From Patella vulgata (lineage: Eukaryota; Mollusca; Gastropoda; Patellidae): a stretch of DNA of 64,000 bases. Under the pieces are notes generated by a model. That model searched no databases. It worked only from the letters and a program-made list of their open reading frames with translations, and had not been told where the DNA came from. Positions 10,861 through 21,419 of this stretch are shown piece by piece (the stretch's first letter is position 1; the number at the start of each line of letters is the position of its first letter). The stretch covers positions 2,962,501-3,026,500 of the forward strand of contig NC_065885.2 of assembly GCF_932274485.2 (NCBI RefSeq), given 5' to 3'. A program made the position numbers and the translations under genes.

Positions 10861-12056
10861 CGACACAATGTACAGGAATTTTTTTAAAAATGGCGGAATT
10901 TTGAAAGTTGGCATCATAACCCACTCGTGTTTCACAATATAGTACAAAATTTACTTTTAAAATAAGTATGGAATATATTTGAATTTTACGATGAAATGAT
11001 GACGGTTTTGACAGTTTGCATGATAGACACGTGAGCAGGGTCGGATTAAGACCACGCCCTTAACAGATGTAGGTGCCTCCGTATAGGCGTACATGTTATT
11101 CCAAATATAAAAATAATGATCCATAACATAAATTTGTATTTTTCAAAATGAGGTTTTATACCCGAAAAATTAATTTGGACAAAGCAGGCAACAGTAAGAA
11201 AGAGAGATAAAAATTTAAAAAAATTATTAACGGTTCTTAATTAATTTTTAAATCGCTAGTACATATTTTAAATTTGTCACCGATCAAAGCAGGTGGTACT
11301 ACCACCTTCCCCCCCACCCCGCCAAGCCCCGCCTCTTGATGCGCTAAGCACGCGCTTTTTGTTTGCTTAATCGTAAATCCAGCAATGAACGCGATTCACA
11401 ATAGTCCAAACCTTAAATTCAAAATCAGAACAAAATATACTTGAATTTCATGAAATGATGATTACGCTTTTTGAAAGTTCACATGCCACACACGCAATTC
11501 ACAACAACATATTCAAAACTTATCCTCGGGAGCCTGGCGGTCGTCAACACACGATATACATAGCGATATGTTCTAATCCAAACACATGACCATGAATAAA
11601 TATAACAAATTAACTTATTGACAAAACGAACACAATCCTTTATAACATAACCAAATTATGGAGCAGGATTCACCACGGATCCATATTGTGACATAGTCAT
11701 GTTGATAAAAATTAACCATTTTTCCTTGATGTCCTAATTAAATACGTAGCCAGGCAATCCAACCAGTCTGCAACCACGGTCCCAATGGTACGTATTCCGT
11801 CGATTAATTCCTATAAAACAAACTGGGAATTACGATGCAAATGGTGTAATGTCGTCCATAGTTTAGATATGATCCGACCGCTTCATCAATTATAGGTATT
11901 CAGTTTTCACTGGGGACGAGTTCGGAGCATCACTTTAATAATTTATAGGTTTCAATCTGTTCGTCAATTTATATCGGGTATATATGAATAGACACCGTTT
12001 CAATCTGTTAGTTAAATCATCCTCAATCAGTAAATGATGTGAGGGCATTGTTTGGC
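10861..12056. other. Non-genic spacer
   Basis: AT-rich sequence of about 1.2 kb with no open frame of note, no family recognised from elsewhere in the window and no RNA gene visible. Confidence 0.5.
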
Positions 12057-12835
12057 TTAAAGGGCATTATTCAAGAGCTAAATATTTATGCCTTAAAGGA
12101 GCTAAATTGCTAATATTTGGGACCTAGAAATTGGCCCAAATGGGTCGCAACGCATATAATAATGTAATCTGATTGTATATAAACTGATTTACATTCAATT
12201 GTTTCCGTTTTGACTCTAATTTCAAATCAGTTTCATGCAGAGAAATACGGCATGTGTCTCAACCGAATGACAATTTCTAGCGTGTGGGTATTCCAGACTA
12301 TTGCGCATGCTCTCCAGATAAGATATGGCGTGACCGTTTGACATGACTTGTGGAATATGTCTAGCTTCTTTCTTTCTGGTCACTTTTTACAAATGACGCT
12401 AAAACGCACTATGGTACACGATTCGTGAATCAATGGTAAAATATTTATTTTGTCTTAAATATTGGATATCAGAAGCCTATCTTTTCCCGGTAAGATCACA
12501 ACATCAATGTTGATTTGAATTGACAAATAATTCGCGTTTTTAACTTGTAAGACTTTGGATGATATTGAGTTAGAGATTTAGCCACTTTAAATGTTATATA
12601 AATTATTAATAGGACATTTATTAACTTTCCAAGTTCATAATCAACTCTCGATGCCATCGGATACTCGAGATTGTCAACAGATGTGAATGATTTGATTTAA
12701 AAATGGATAATCGAGACTTTGTTTATTATCTTAACAACGGTAGCAATGACAATCGCGACTACACAATAACTTGGCATTCCATTATCTTTCAGCTCTTTAT
12801 CTAATATTACATAATGTATCTTTAAATCAAAATCG
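12057..12835 (-). mobile_element. MITE-2 copy hosting MITE-1
   Basis: The left end TTAAAGGGCATTATTCAAG is the complement of the MITE-2 right terminus. After the inserted MITE-1, the element resumes at ATGTTATATAAATTATTAAT and ends CATAATGTATCTTTAA. The two halves are collinear with intact copies such as 18048-18436. Confidence 0.8.
12093..12590 (+). mobile_element. MITE-1 copy, full length, inside MITE-2
   Basis: TTAA-AGGAGCTAAATTGCTAA at the left and TTAGAGATTTAGCCACT-TTAA at the right. It is inserted at a TTAA of MITE-2, with TTAA on both sides. The interior includes GGGTCGCAACGCATATAATA and GGTAAGATCACAACATCAAT. Confidence 0.9.
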
Positions 12836-12876
12836 TCAAGTATGAGATAATTTATAATCTCACAGAATTCTATCTT

Positions 12877-13107
12877 GAAATGAAATGAAATGGAGTTTAA
12901 CGTCCTACTGTTCTGCTCTGAACTGGGCTAATGAAGACGGGCATACGCCATACAGTGTGCTATGAGGGAAATTTTGCTCGGACAGCGACACCACAACCTA
13001 CTCTTATATCGAATTCCATCTGTCAAAGGGTCTTTTTATGTGCACGCCAATGTGTACACGGGGCCTTGTCAGTCCCTTTGTCCTGCATCACTGACAAGGG
13101 GGAACCA
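12877..13107 (-). mobile_element. SINE-B copy, head missing
   Basis: (GAAAT)n tail complement, GGAGTTTAACGTCC, CATACGCCATACAGTG, ATGTGCACGCCAATG, ending after CTGACAAGGGGGAACCACG. The tRNA-like head is lost. Confidence 0.85.
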
Positions 13108-13208
13108 CGATACTATTTTGAAGTTGTCATCTTCTGTTATAAGATAAATATATTATTGTTCCCTGAATTATAAATGGTGTACAAAATGGACATCATCTTT
13201 AAAAAGTT

Positions 13209-13540
13209 TCAATCAGATTAAAACACAGATCCTATTTCGTTTCGTTTTTATAGTTCAAAATGTCGTTTTACTTGTCTTTACTACACTAGGATCTGGAAGA
13301 GTTTTTATATTACCCGCGTTCTGAATGATGTAAGGGCTTAGCCAATGAAACGGTCTGTTATGGCGAGCTTTAGACGTGTTTTGCACGGAACTGTGGGTAA
13401 TCCACTTGTAACATCAATGCTGATTGGTTAATCAAATGTCTGACGTCATAGGGTAAAAAGCCGCTCGTGTGACCTCTACAACCGGTCAGATCTTCGTGCA
13501 GGCCATCGAAAATATAGATCTGTATTTTAATCAGATTGGG
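13209..13540 (+). mobile_element. MITE-3 copy
   Basis: Ends AATCAGATTAAAACACAG and CTGTATTTTAATCAGATT are inverted repeats of about 20 bp. The interior contains TCCTATTTCGTTTCG, CTTTACTACACTAGGATC, GACGTCATAGGG and AACCGGTCAGATCTTC, shared with copies at 27866, 29917 and 41000. It is non-autonomous. Confidence 0.8.
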
Positions 13541-14050
13541 TAATTTTACTCTTCCGGGCACCTGTTACCACTGTTCGTCGTGTATGTTTTACCCAGTGAA
13601 CAGTCCATTTGTTGATTACACTATTTTGCCTATACGTTTTTTTTTAGGACTTCGAATTTTGTCTAATGGTTTGGATTGTTCGTACTTGATTTTATATTTT
13701 ATGGTAAATGATGAAACATACTAAAAGCATTACTTAAGTAAGTTCTAAAAGGATATAACAGTAGTAAAATAATTACTGTTAAATATTTTATTTTTCTTGT
13801 TTTTGTTTTACCCAGGAAGACATAAAACACACTAATACCATGGCTTGCTGAAGGTCTTGAGTACATAAATCCGTCTTAAAAACAAATATCCATTAAAATG
13901 AAATGAAATGGGGTTTAACGTCCTATTTTCCTTCGCCGACTAGGCTAATTAAATTGTTCCGATAGCATTTAGTAATTGAACTAGAGTATACAGGTCACAA
14001 TTCTATGGAATACAAATACTGTTTGTTAATGAACGCTGTTTCGACTCATA
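13541..14050. other. Spacer with a SINE-B tail stub
   Basis: Mostly unrecognised. 13896-13945 is a 50-bp SINE-B tail (GAAATGAAATGGGGTTTAAC, then GTCC). A 62-residue frame overlaps the MITE-3 edge and is not considered coding. Confidence 0.5.
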
Positions 14051-14826
14051 GGTAGGGTGACCCACCATAAATAAATATCTCCATATATCTCGACAATTTC
14101 GCCACAATATTTATATATATGCCAAGCCTCAAATCAGTTTCACACAATTATAGTCACTAAATAAACGATCATGTTGTACTTAATAAGCTATGACCATTAA
14201 TCATGTATAAATAATAGAATGAAAACTGGTTCCAAGAGTCGTCCATAACATCCAGACACTTTTGAGTAAAAGATAGGTTACGTGCCCTTGTTTTGAAATT
14301 AGTCTATCGACCATTCTACGTCTGATTGACAGGTCGGGATAATCAAGACTACTTTTTTACGAAACATAACAGAAAGCTAGAACAAGAAATTGAATTTAGA
14401 AATAAGCACGTTAGGTAGCTCAACAATCGTTTTAAGAAGCTTGTAAAAGTAAAATGAAACTACTGCTAGTATCATGTTCCTGTCTAACCCGAGTGATTCA
14501 GAGATATTATTTGTACTAAACCAAAAGATGCCGCTCTTAACGGTACAGTTAACGATAAAGCGATTTAAAAATTGAAACGAACGTAATTTCTAAATCTGCT
14601 GTAATAACCAAGAAGCTTAATTTTACTGCTATTCAAAATCGTCAACAATAAATTTTTTACGGCTGTAATAGTTGATAGATTTGTAGAGAAAAGCACGTGC
14701 CATGGCTATTTATAGTATCATACTGTCAGAAAGTTGGTCTCGGCACGGCGAATGTGCACGCTTCAGTGGTAGTCTCGAACTATCAGCGGTGGACTGTATT
14801 TCTGTGAGTACATGGGTCACCCTACT
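14051..14826. mobile_element. Putative DNA element with GGGTGACCC ends
   Basis: Inverted ends GTAGGGTGACCCA at 14052 and TGGGTCACCCTAC at 14813 bound about 775 bp of AT-rich DNA with no coding frame. The right end abuts a MITE-2 terminus. Only one copy is in the window, so the call rests on the 13-bp ends. Confidence 0.4.
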
Positions 14827-15196
14827 ATTATAGGGAGAACTGCCATCTCTTTATCTTATCTCCCATAATGTATCTTTAATTAGACATTAATTAACTTATC
14901 CAAACCATAATCAACTCTTGATGCCATCTTATGTGTCAGATTTTCACTGGATTTGAATCCGATCTGCCGATCAACGCTCATTGATGATTAAATCCAAAAA
15001 TGGATAATCGAGACTATGCTTGTTATCGTACCGACTTTAGTAAGGATGATCGAGGCTATAAGGCTTAAAATATCTCGGTTCAGAGTGGAGCAATTTGACT
15101 GAAATTGTCAACATTTTCTATTTACGTTATCTAGTTTTTAAATATTATAGCGAGAACTGGCAATACTTTATCTCATCTCCAATAATGTCTCTTTAA
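14825..15196 (-). mobile_element. Two abutting MITE-2 fragments
   Basis: 14825-14879 is a terminal piece ending CATAATGTATCTTTAA. 14880-15196 is a longer minus-strand copy from TAGACATTAATTAACTTATC to AATAATGTCTCTTTAA, lacking its distal 100 bp. It sits head-to-head with the copy at 15373. Confidence 0.75.
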
Positions 15197-15197
15197 G

Positions 15198-15372
15198 TGA
15201 AGAATTTACTAAAAATTGTTCATCTTATTTTAACTAAAATATAGCCCTTTATAAAACTTTTATTGTTTGAATGTGTCAAATACATCAATAAGAAACTATG
15301 TGCAATTTTTTGTGTTTCTGGATCAAAGATATTTCTCATAAAAAGTGATTGAAAGTTGAGTAAATTCTTAAC
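15198..15372 (-). mobile_element. MITE-8 fragment
   Basis: AAAATATAGCCCTTTATAA, ACATCAATAAGAAACTATG and GATCAAAGATATTTCTCAT match the interior of the 39372-39613 element in inverse orientation. Its GGCCCC termini are missing. Confidence 0.7.
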
Positions 15373-15745
15373 TTAAAGTTATATTATGGGACAGTAGATA
15401 AAGAGCTGGCAATTCTCACTATCATAATTAAAATTAGATAATGTAAAGAGAATTTGCTGAAAATTTCAATCAAATTGATCCACTATGAACCGAGAATCAT
15501 CATGACTAAAGTCGGTACGGTAAAATACATAGTCTCGATTATCCACTTCTTGATTTAATCATGAATGAGCGTAGAGCAGCAGATCAGATCCTAATCCAGT
15601 AAATATCGCAGGCTAGCGATGACATCAAGAGTTGATTATGGTCTGGTTAAGTTAATTAATATCTAATTAATAATTTAGATAACATTTCAGGCCTTAAGAA
15701 AGACCTGCAATAGGCAGATTTAGCTCTTGCATAATGTATGTTTAA
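15373..15745 (+). mobile_element. MITE-2 copy, full length
   Basis: TTAAAGTTATATTATGGGAC at the left and GCATAATGTATGTTTAA at the right, with the full interior including GCAGGCTAGCGATGACATC and GGTTAAGTTAATTAATATC. TTAA is present on both sides. Confidence 0.85.
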
Positions 15746-15779
15746 TAAAATTGAAAATATTTATTTATTCTTTTTGCAA

Positions 15780-15836
15780 TTGAAATGGGGTTTAACGTCC
15801 TACTGTTCTGCTCCTATGCTTTGTGAAACTGGGGCC
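15780..15836 (-). mobile_element. SINE-B tail stub joined to a MITE-8 end
   Basis: TGAAATGGGGTTTAACGTCC plus TACTGTTCTGCTCC is a SINE-B tail. It is followed directly by ATGCTTTGTGAAACTGGGGC, the right terminus of MITE-8. Confidence 0.6.
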
Positions 15837-16442
15837 CGATCTCAATATCACTACATCGGTTCATTGGACACATTGGTAGAGTTGGACGCCAAAGACCACT
15901 CCATCTATAACTACACTGGATATATTGACATCAATAAGCTTTTAAGTTAGAAGAATCGTACTGACAGTGGTGATTAATAGTACAGTACCAGGCCTATAAA
16001 TCACACGCCACATACTTTATACATTTATACAAATAGGACACTGATGAAACCGAAAGGTTTGAATTAAAGCAATTTCGGTTCAGGGTTACATTGAGATACA
16101 AACACGGGATAACAAGTGAGGTGATAATTAACCTATGGATGTGACTAGTTTCATTCGATTGGGACAAATAAAGTTAGGGTCATTCGATGTGATAGCGGTT
16201 ACTCTTGGTTACACAAACCAAAGGGTTTAATATACATGTATTAACTGGCTAATGTTTACCCAATGAGAAGTTGACAGGATCAGAGTATTTACATTGTAAC
16301 TTGTAATGATCGACCACCAAGTACAAAACGGACATCATTTGTAAATAGAGAGAGAGAGAGAGAGGAATCGACCACCAAGTGGACATCATTTGTAAATAAC
16401 ATATTGTAACTGATGAAACATACTAAATACATTACGAAAATA
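15837..16442. other. Non-genic spacer
   Basis: No recognised family. A short (GA)n run at 16348-16364 is flanked by a near-duplicate of ATCGACCACCAAGT and GGACATCATTTGTAAATA, a local tandem duplication of about 55 bp. Confidence 0.5.
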
Positions 16443-16966
16443 AAATGAAATGGGGTTTAAAGTAGCTAAGTATCTAACTCAATATCATCCAAAGTTTTCG
16501 ACACGAATTATTTGTCAATTTAAATCGACATTGATGTTGTGATCTTACCGGGAAAAGATGGGCTTCTGATATCCAATGTTTAAGACATTTTATCATTGGT
16601 ACACGAATCAGCGCCATTTGTAACCACAGACTCGGAAAACGAGGCTAGACATATTCCACGAGTCATGTGAAACGGTGATGCCATATTCTTATCAGGATAG
16701 CATGCGCAATAAATACTATCAGTGTAGACTGGAATAACCAGACGCTAAAGATTGCCATTCGATTAAGACTTCTGGCGTATGCCGCCGAAAATAACTGACT
16801 TGAAATTAGATTACAAACAGAACGATTGAATGTCAATCAGTTTATATACATTCATATTACATTATTATATGCGTTGCGACCCATTTGTGTCAATTTCTAG
16901 GTCCCAAATATTAGCGATTTAGCTCCTTTAACGTCCACGTGTTCTGCTCCGACTGAATAGAAATAA
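16443..16966 (-). mobile_element. SINE-B tail split by MITE-1
   Basis: AAATGAAATGGGGTTTAA is on the left and TTAACGTCCACGTGTTCTGC is on the right of a MITE-1 copy. Removing MITE-1 and one TTAA restores the standard SINE-B tail order. Confidence 0.85.
16457..16931 (-). mobile_element. MITE-1 copy, full length, inside SINE-B
   Basis: TTAA-AGTAGCTAAGTATCTAA at the left and AGCGATTTAGCTCCT-TTAA at the right. The host SINE-B has a single TTAA at this position in every other copy, so the pre-insertion site is known and the duplication is consistent with TTAA. Confidence 0.92.
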
Positions 16967-17342
16967 AAGGAAATGTTTAAATAATGTTGATTACTTATCT
17001 ACAGGGTGTTGACCACATCGATTGATAGGCCACGTCAATTGGAATTTAGGTTCTGATGCTAGGTTTCCACTGTCGTGTGGTTCGTTGCGATAGGATTGTC
17101 CCGTTTCCACTGTCGTGCGGTGCGTTGCGATAGGATTGTCCCGTTTCCACTGTCGTGCGATGCGTTGCTATTGGATTGTCCCTATTGAGTCCACGATCTG
17201 CTACGTGCAAATACCTTCGGATACGTTTCGATACGATCAACACGATTGTTACGATTGACCACGATACGACCTGATAGGATCACTACGATTACTCCATGAT
17301 TACAACCACGATTTCAATCGCAACACGAATCGTGATAGTGCG
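16964..17342 (-). mobile_element. MITE-7 copy
   Basis: The inner terminus ATGCTAGGTTTCCACTGTCG lies at 17056. Together with about 90 bp of flank (16964-17055) it matches the complement of 51892-52006 without visible mismatch. The far end reads ACGAATCGTGATAGTG but lacks the last bases. It contains a 41-bp unit repeated three times (17075-17180), versus two at 51830-51900. Confidence 0.8.
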
Positions 17343-17630
17343 AAATAAAATGGGGTTTAACGCCCTACTGTTCTGCTCCGAACTGCGCTAATCAAGACGA
17401 GCATACGTCATACAGTGGCTCTAAGGTCTGCTCTTATATTCAACTGTTAATGGATCTTTTACGTGCACGCCAATATAATTTTGTTTTACTTCTCATATGA
17501 ACGACTAGACATCTGTCTTGGCCAGGCTCTCCTTCCTCTACCACTGACAAGGGGAATCCACGCTGAAAAATCCCGATAAACTTTCTCCGGGAGCGAGCCA
17601 GCGTCTTACTCACTTAGCCACAGTGGCTCA
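17343..17630 (-). mobile_element. SINE-B copy, nearly full length
   Basis: AAATAAAATGGGGTTTAACG through the body to CAGCGTCTTACTCACTTAGC and CACAGTGGCTC, the complement of the tRNA-like head with its A-box. Short internal deletions are present in the middle. Confidence 0.87.
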
Positions 17631-18047
17631 TAAATCCATTACATCCAGTGTGTTCTAAAATGAAATGGTATCTAACGTCCTACTTTTCTACACCGACCGG
17701 GGTAATAAAGACAGAAGACGAGTCTGCTAGAAATATTCGATAAGATCAAAAAAACAAAAAACAAAAGGAACATGAAAATGACAATTGAAAAGAATAAATA
17801 CAAATTGTGGTCTATTTAGCTTATTACATAGATACAGATCTTGTTCTAATTCAGTAAATGTATTCGAAATTGAAGATTTCGTTTTTAATCGAATTGGGCG
17901 ACTTGTGTGATTTTCGGTCTGTCAGCCTTCGTCGACTTCGCGTCTTTATTCAAGTTATCTTTGCTTGTAGAAACCAGGAATCATCTGGACTAAGTTAGGT
18001 TTTATCTTTGCCAAGAATGGTAATAAATCCTGTAGAGCTGGAACCAT
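17631..18047. other. Spacer with a SINE-B tail stub
   Basis: 17657-17717 is a SINE-B tail fragment (AAATGGTATCTAACGTCC). The remainder is unrecognised; it includes an A-rich tract and a segment (17760-17830) loosely repeated at 18475-18545. Confidence 0.55.
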
Positions 18048-18436
18048 TAAAGATACATTATAGGAGATTAGATAAAGAGTTGATAGTTCTCACTATAATA
18101 GTTAAAAAATCGATAACCTAAAGAGAATATGCTGAAAATTTCAGTCAAGTTGCTCCACTATGAACCCAGATTTTAGCGATAGAATTTTACTCCTAGCCCC
18201 GATCATCATTACTAAAGTCGGTATGATAAAATACAGTCTCGATTATCCATTTTGACGTTAAATCATCTATCACAAAATGTATTCAAATCCAGTAAACATC
18301 GCAGGCTAGCGATTACATCGAGAGTTGATTATGGTCTGGATAAGTTAATTAATGTCTAATTAATAATTTAGATAACATTTCAGGCCTAAAGATGACCAGC
18401 AATAGGCCGATTTAACTCTTGCATAATGTATGTTTA
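18048..18436 (+). mobile_element. MITE-2 copy, full length
   Basis: TTAA-AGATACATTATAGG at the left and CATAATGTATGT-TTAA at the right. This is a good reference copy, with no insertion and no coding frame. Confidence 0.9.
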
Positions 18437-19092
18437 AGTATGTCAAGAAGACTGCTAAAAATGTTTTATAAGATAAAAAGAAAGAATGTGAAAATGACAA
18501 CTGAAAAGAATAAAATATAAATTGTGTCTATTTAGCTTATTACATTGATTTTTCTGACTTGTCGAAGTTGTTTTTTTATCGCCTTTCTAATAGTTTTTAT
18601 ATACCATAAGCTTGAGTTATATGTTTTTATACTTGGCTACTTTTGACAGGATTGCGTGAAGCACTTGAAAATCGAATTGGAAATTGTTATGTGAGTATTT
18701 TTATATCACCCGACAATTGTAAAATATCTCATAGATGATGGTAAATCTGTTGTTTTCTTTGGTGCTTTATATAATGACATTTCACCGTCTTGTGGATTTA
18801 ATAATGGTTTATCATGGATTCCACTTCTTGTATCCGTAGTTTTAACAGATTTAAGACAGACATTTATGTGGTTTATTTTTTACTGTGCTGGTTTGTAGTA
18901 AAATAATGATTGTTATATATTTTATTCTTGCAGTTTTTATTTCATACAGGAAGATATAAAACACACTAATACCATGGCTTGCTGACGTCTTCAGTATATA
19001 ATTCTATCTTTAAAACAAGATAAGTTGAGAAGTTGGACTTGAAGAAGCATTATATAAGATTTAGATACAGACATGACAGTTCTCACTATAAT
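18437..19092. other. Non-genic spacer
   Basis: AT-rich. 18480-18540 repeats a 60-bp stretch seen at 17762-17825 (GAAAATGACAACTGAAAAG, AATAAA, TTAGCTTATTACAT), and 18930-19010 repeats 13795-13880 (CAGGAAGA, CACACTAATACCATGGC). These are local old duplications of unknown type. Confidence 0.5.
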
Positions 19093-19208
19093 AGTTTCCT
19101 CCCACTGCTAAACACCTCTATGCGCAAGCGAATTATTGAAATAAAATTGAACTATATGTTAGTTCCGAAATGACCTAGTTTGTGTCGAATGGACGTTAAT
19201 CCCCCCCC

Positions 19209-19239
<31 letters not shown>

Positions 19240-19240
19240 T
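19093..19240 (+). mobile_element. SINE-A copy, 5'-truncated
   Basis: Starts at TTTCCTCCCACTGCTAAA and runs to GAATGGACGTTAATCC, then a run of about 9 C and (CT)n. It is the 3' half only. Confidence 0.87.
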
Positions 19241-19253
19241 ATATAGAAATATT

Positions 19254-19401
19254 TTAAAAACACTTATATGGATGTACTACTTCTGAATTTATTAACATGT
19301 TTCGATACAGAGTTGTTTGCTTAATAACGATATCTGTATGTGTATTGAAACGTAGCATGTTAATAAATTCAGAAGTAGTATATCCATATAAGTGTTTTTA
19401 A
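19254..19401. repeat. Fold-back element, about 59-bp arms
   Basis: The left arm TTAAAAACACTTATATGGAT... and the right arm ...TCCATATAAGTGTTTTTAA are nearly perfect inverted copies over about 59 bp, with a loop of about 30 bp (TGCTTAATAACGATATC). TTAA at both outer edges resembles MITE-1/2 targeting. Confidence 0.85.
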
Positions 19402-19430
19402 TTTGTGAAATCTACCTCTATATGTCTTAT

Positions 19431-19917
19431 AAGGATTATATAGTAATATTGGTATAGTAATATCTATTATGTTATAGTAATATCTATTGTATTATAGTAA
19501 TATCTATTAATACTATAATATAATATTGTTATTATGTTATAGTTATATCTATTATGTTATAGTAATATCTATTATGTTATAGTAATATCTATTAATACTA
19601 TAATATAATATAATATTGTTATTATGCTATAGTAATATCTATTATGTTATAGTAATATCTATTATGTTATAGTAATATCTATTATGTTATAGTAATATCT
19701 ATTAATACTATAATATAATATTGTTATTATGTTATAGTAATATATATTATGTTATAGTAATATCTATTATGTTATAGTAATATATATTATCTTATAATAA
19801 TATCTATTATGTTATAGTAATATCTATTATGTTATAGTAATATCTATTATGTTATAGTAATATCTGTTATGTTATAGTAATACTATAATATAATAGTAAT
19901 ATCTATTAATACTATTA
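19431..19917. repeat. AT-rich minisatellite, about 20-bp unit
   Basis: The unit TATAGTAATATCTATTATGT is repeated more than 20 times over about 480 bp, with periodic AATACTATAATATAATA variants that give a higher-order pattern of roughly 100-150 bp. Confidence 0.92.
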
Positions 19918-20226
19918 TAAAGTTCATGTCGTTAATGATCCCTAGATTAAATAAATCGACAACGATTATCCAGAGATCTCGTGACATCTTCGATTAAATA
20001 CCTTGACACGTTAATAATAGCGATTCGTGTATGATGGACATATTCTAGGGACGATATTTAATAAATCCAACATTAGTGTATTTAGGAATCATTTTAAAAG
20101 AAAAGCCGTGCTCAAGGTGACGTTCAATAAGCAATTAACTAATCGGTATTTATATTACAAATAATATTCCTCTAGATTGTGATTGAATACCTTCTCTAAT
20201 TATAGCCAACGGATTCTTCAAGCATA
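19918..20226. other. Non-genic spacer
   Basis: About 300 bp of single-copy-like DNA between the minisatellite and MITE-6. Nothing recognised. Confidence 0.5.
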
Positions 20227-20612
20227 TGAAGAGTCCAGGGGAAGAACGATCTATGTCACATTTTTGTCTTTTCGCATAAAAGGCAAAGCAGACTTTTGGA
20301 CGAGAATACTTGACGCGAACAGAACAACGAGTGGGTTTAATTACAATTTCAAAATGATGTTTAATACGAATCATAATTATCAGTACAACAACTGATTTCC
20401 ACTTGTTAGCCAAATTAAGGTCAAATAAATACAATGGACTTGTATTTGTCCGGGGGGCCATTTCAGAAGGGCCTTGGTTCGATGTGACTCAGATCGTTTT
20501 TACCTGAAATTGATTGTTCCACAGAAATCTTATACAATTTGCTACCAGATGGAGCCATTAACTGGGGTTCGTTGAAAAAGTGACTCAGATCGTTTTTCCC
20601 CGGGGCTCTTCA
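20227..20612 (+). mobile_element. MITE-6 copy
   Basis: TGAAGAGTCCAGGGGAAG at the left and TTTTTCCCCGGGGCTCTTCA at the right are inverted ends of about 33 bp, each followed internally by GATCTNNGTCAC. A second copy in inverse orientation lies at 34533-34919. The interior is non-coding, although a 70-residue frame happens to be shared. Confidence 0.88.
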
Positions 20613-21059
20613 AATGATTGTCTTTATAAACTAAGTAGTCCTTTTAAGACTTTTATGTTGTAAGTTACTCGTTGACGCATTAAAAAAACAAAAAAAACTG
20701 TCAATGTTGTTATTGAGGAAATTGTATCTGTCGGCCATCAAATAATATTGGCATATGCCTTTTTGAATGATTAATATTATCATCTCGCGGCGATCAAGAC
20801 CATTGACAAGAATTTTGGGCTAATTGGGTTCTTAGAATTAAATAAACAGCTGAACAAAAGGTTCCCGGAGTAATTATTGTCACAAAACAGCTGTGTCGAA
20901 TCATTCTGGTGCTATTTCGAGATGAATTGAGATATAAGAATTGTGGAGTCGGTTCAAACAATGGAAGCTCCAAATTAAGAAACACGGGTTTCAACTGGCG
21001 AAACGTATTTCGAATAGGTGCGAGCATGCCATAATTCGAACACCTCTTTATAACCTTTA
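20613..21059. other. Non-genic spacer
   Basis: Unrecognised single-copy-like sequence. Frames up to 77 residues lack domains. Confidence 0.5.
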
Positions 21060-21332
21060 TAACGCCATACTAAGGACGGGGGGGGGGGGGGCGAATGGGT
21101 AGCGCCTGCGCGCTGTATCGTAAGGTCTGTCACTGAGTCAACTGGCGTGGTTTCGATTCCCCGGTTGTACTTGACAAGGAGTAGGGTCGCCTAACCAATT
21201 TCGTGGGTTTTCTCCGGGTCCTCCGGTTTCCTCCTACTTCTAAAAACCCCTACGCGTATGCGAATTATTGAAATAAAATTGAACCATATGTTAGTCGCGA
21301 AATGACCTAGTTTGTGTCGGAGTGGACGTTAA

Positions 21333-21389
<57 letters not shown>

Positions 21390-21398
21390 AACGCCATA
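21060..21398 (+). mobile_element. SINE-A copy with target duplication
   Basis: The 10-bp duplication TAACGCCATA lies at 21060-21069 and 21389-21398. It encloses a run of about 14 G, the full tRNA-like head (GCGCTGTATCGTAAGG, GGTTTCGATTCCCC), the body, GAGTGGACGTTAAACC and an interrupted (CT)n of about 50 bp. Confidence 0.92.
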
Positions 21399-21419
21399 TT
21401 TTTCTGGTATTCGGAAACA

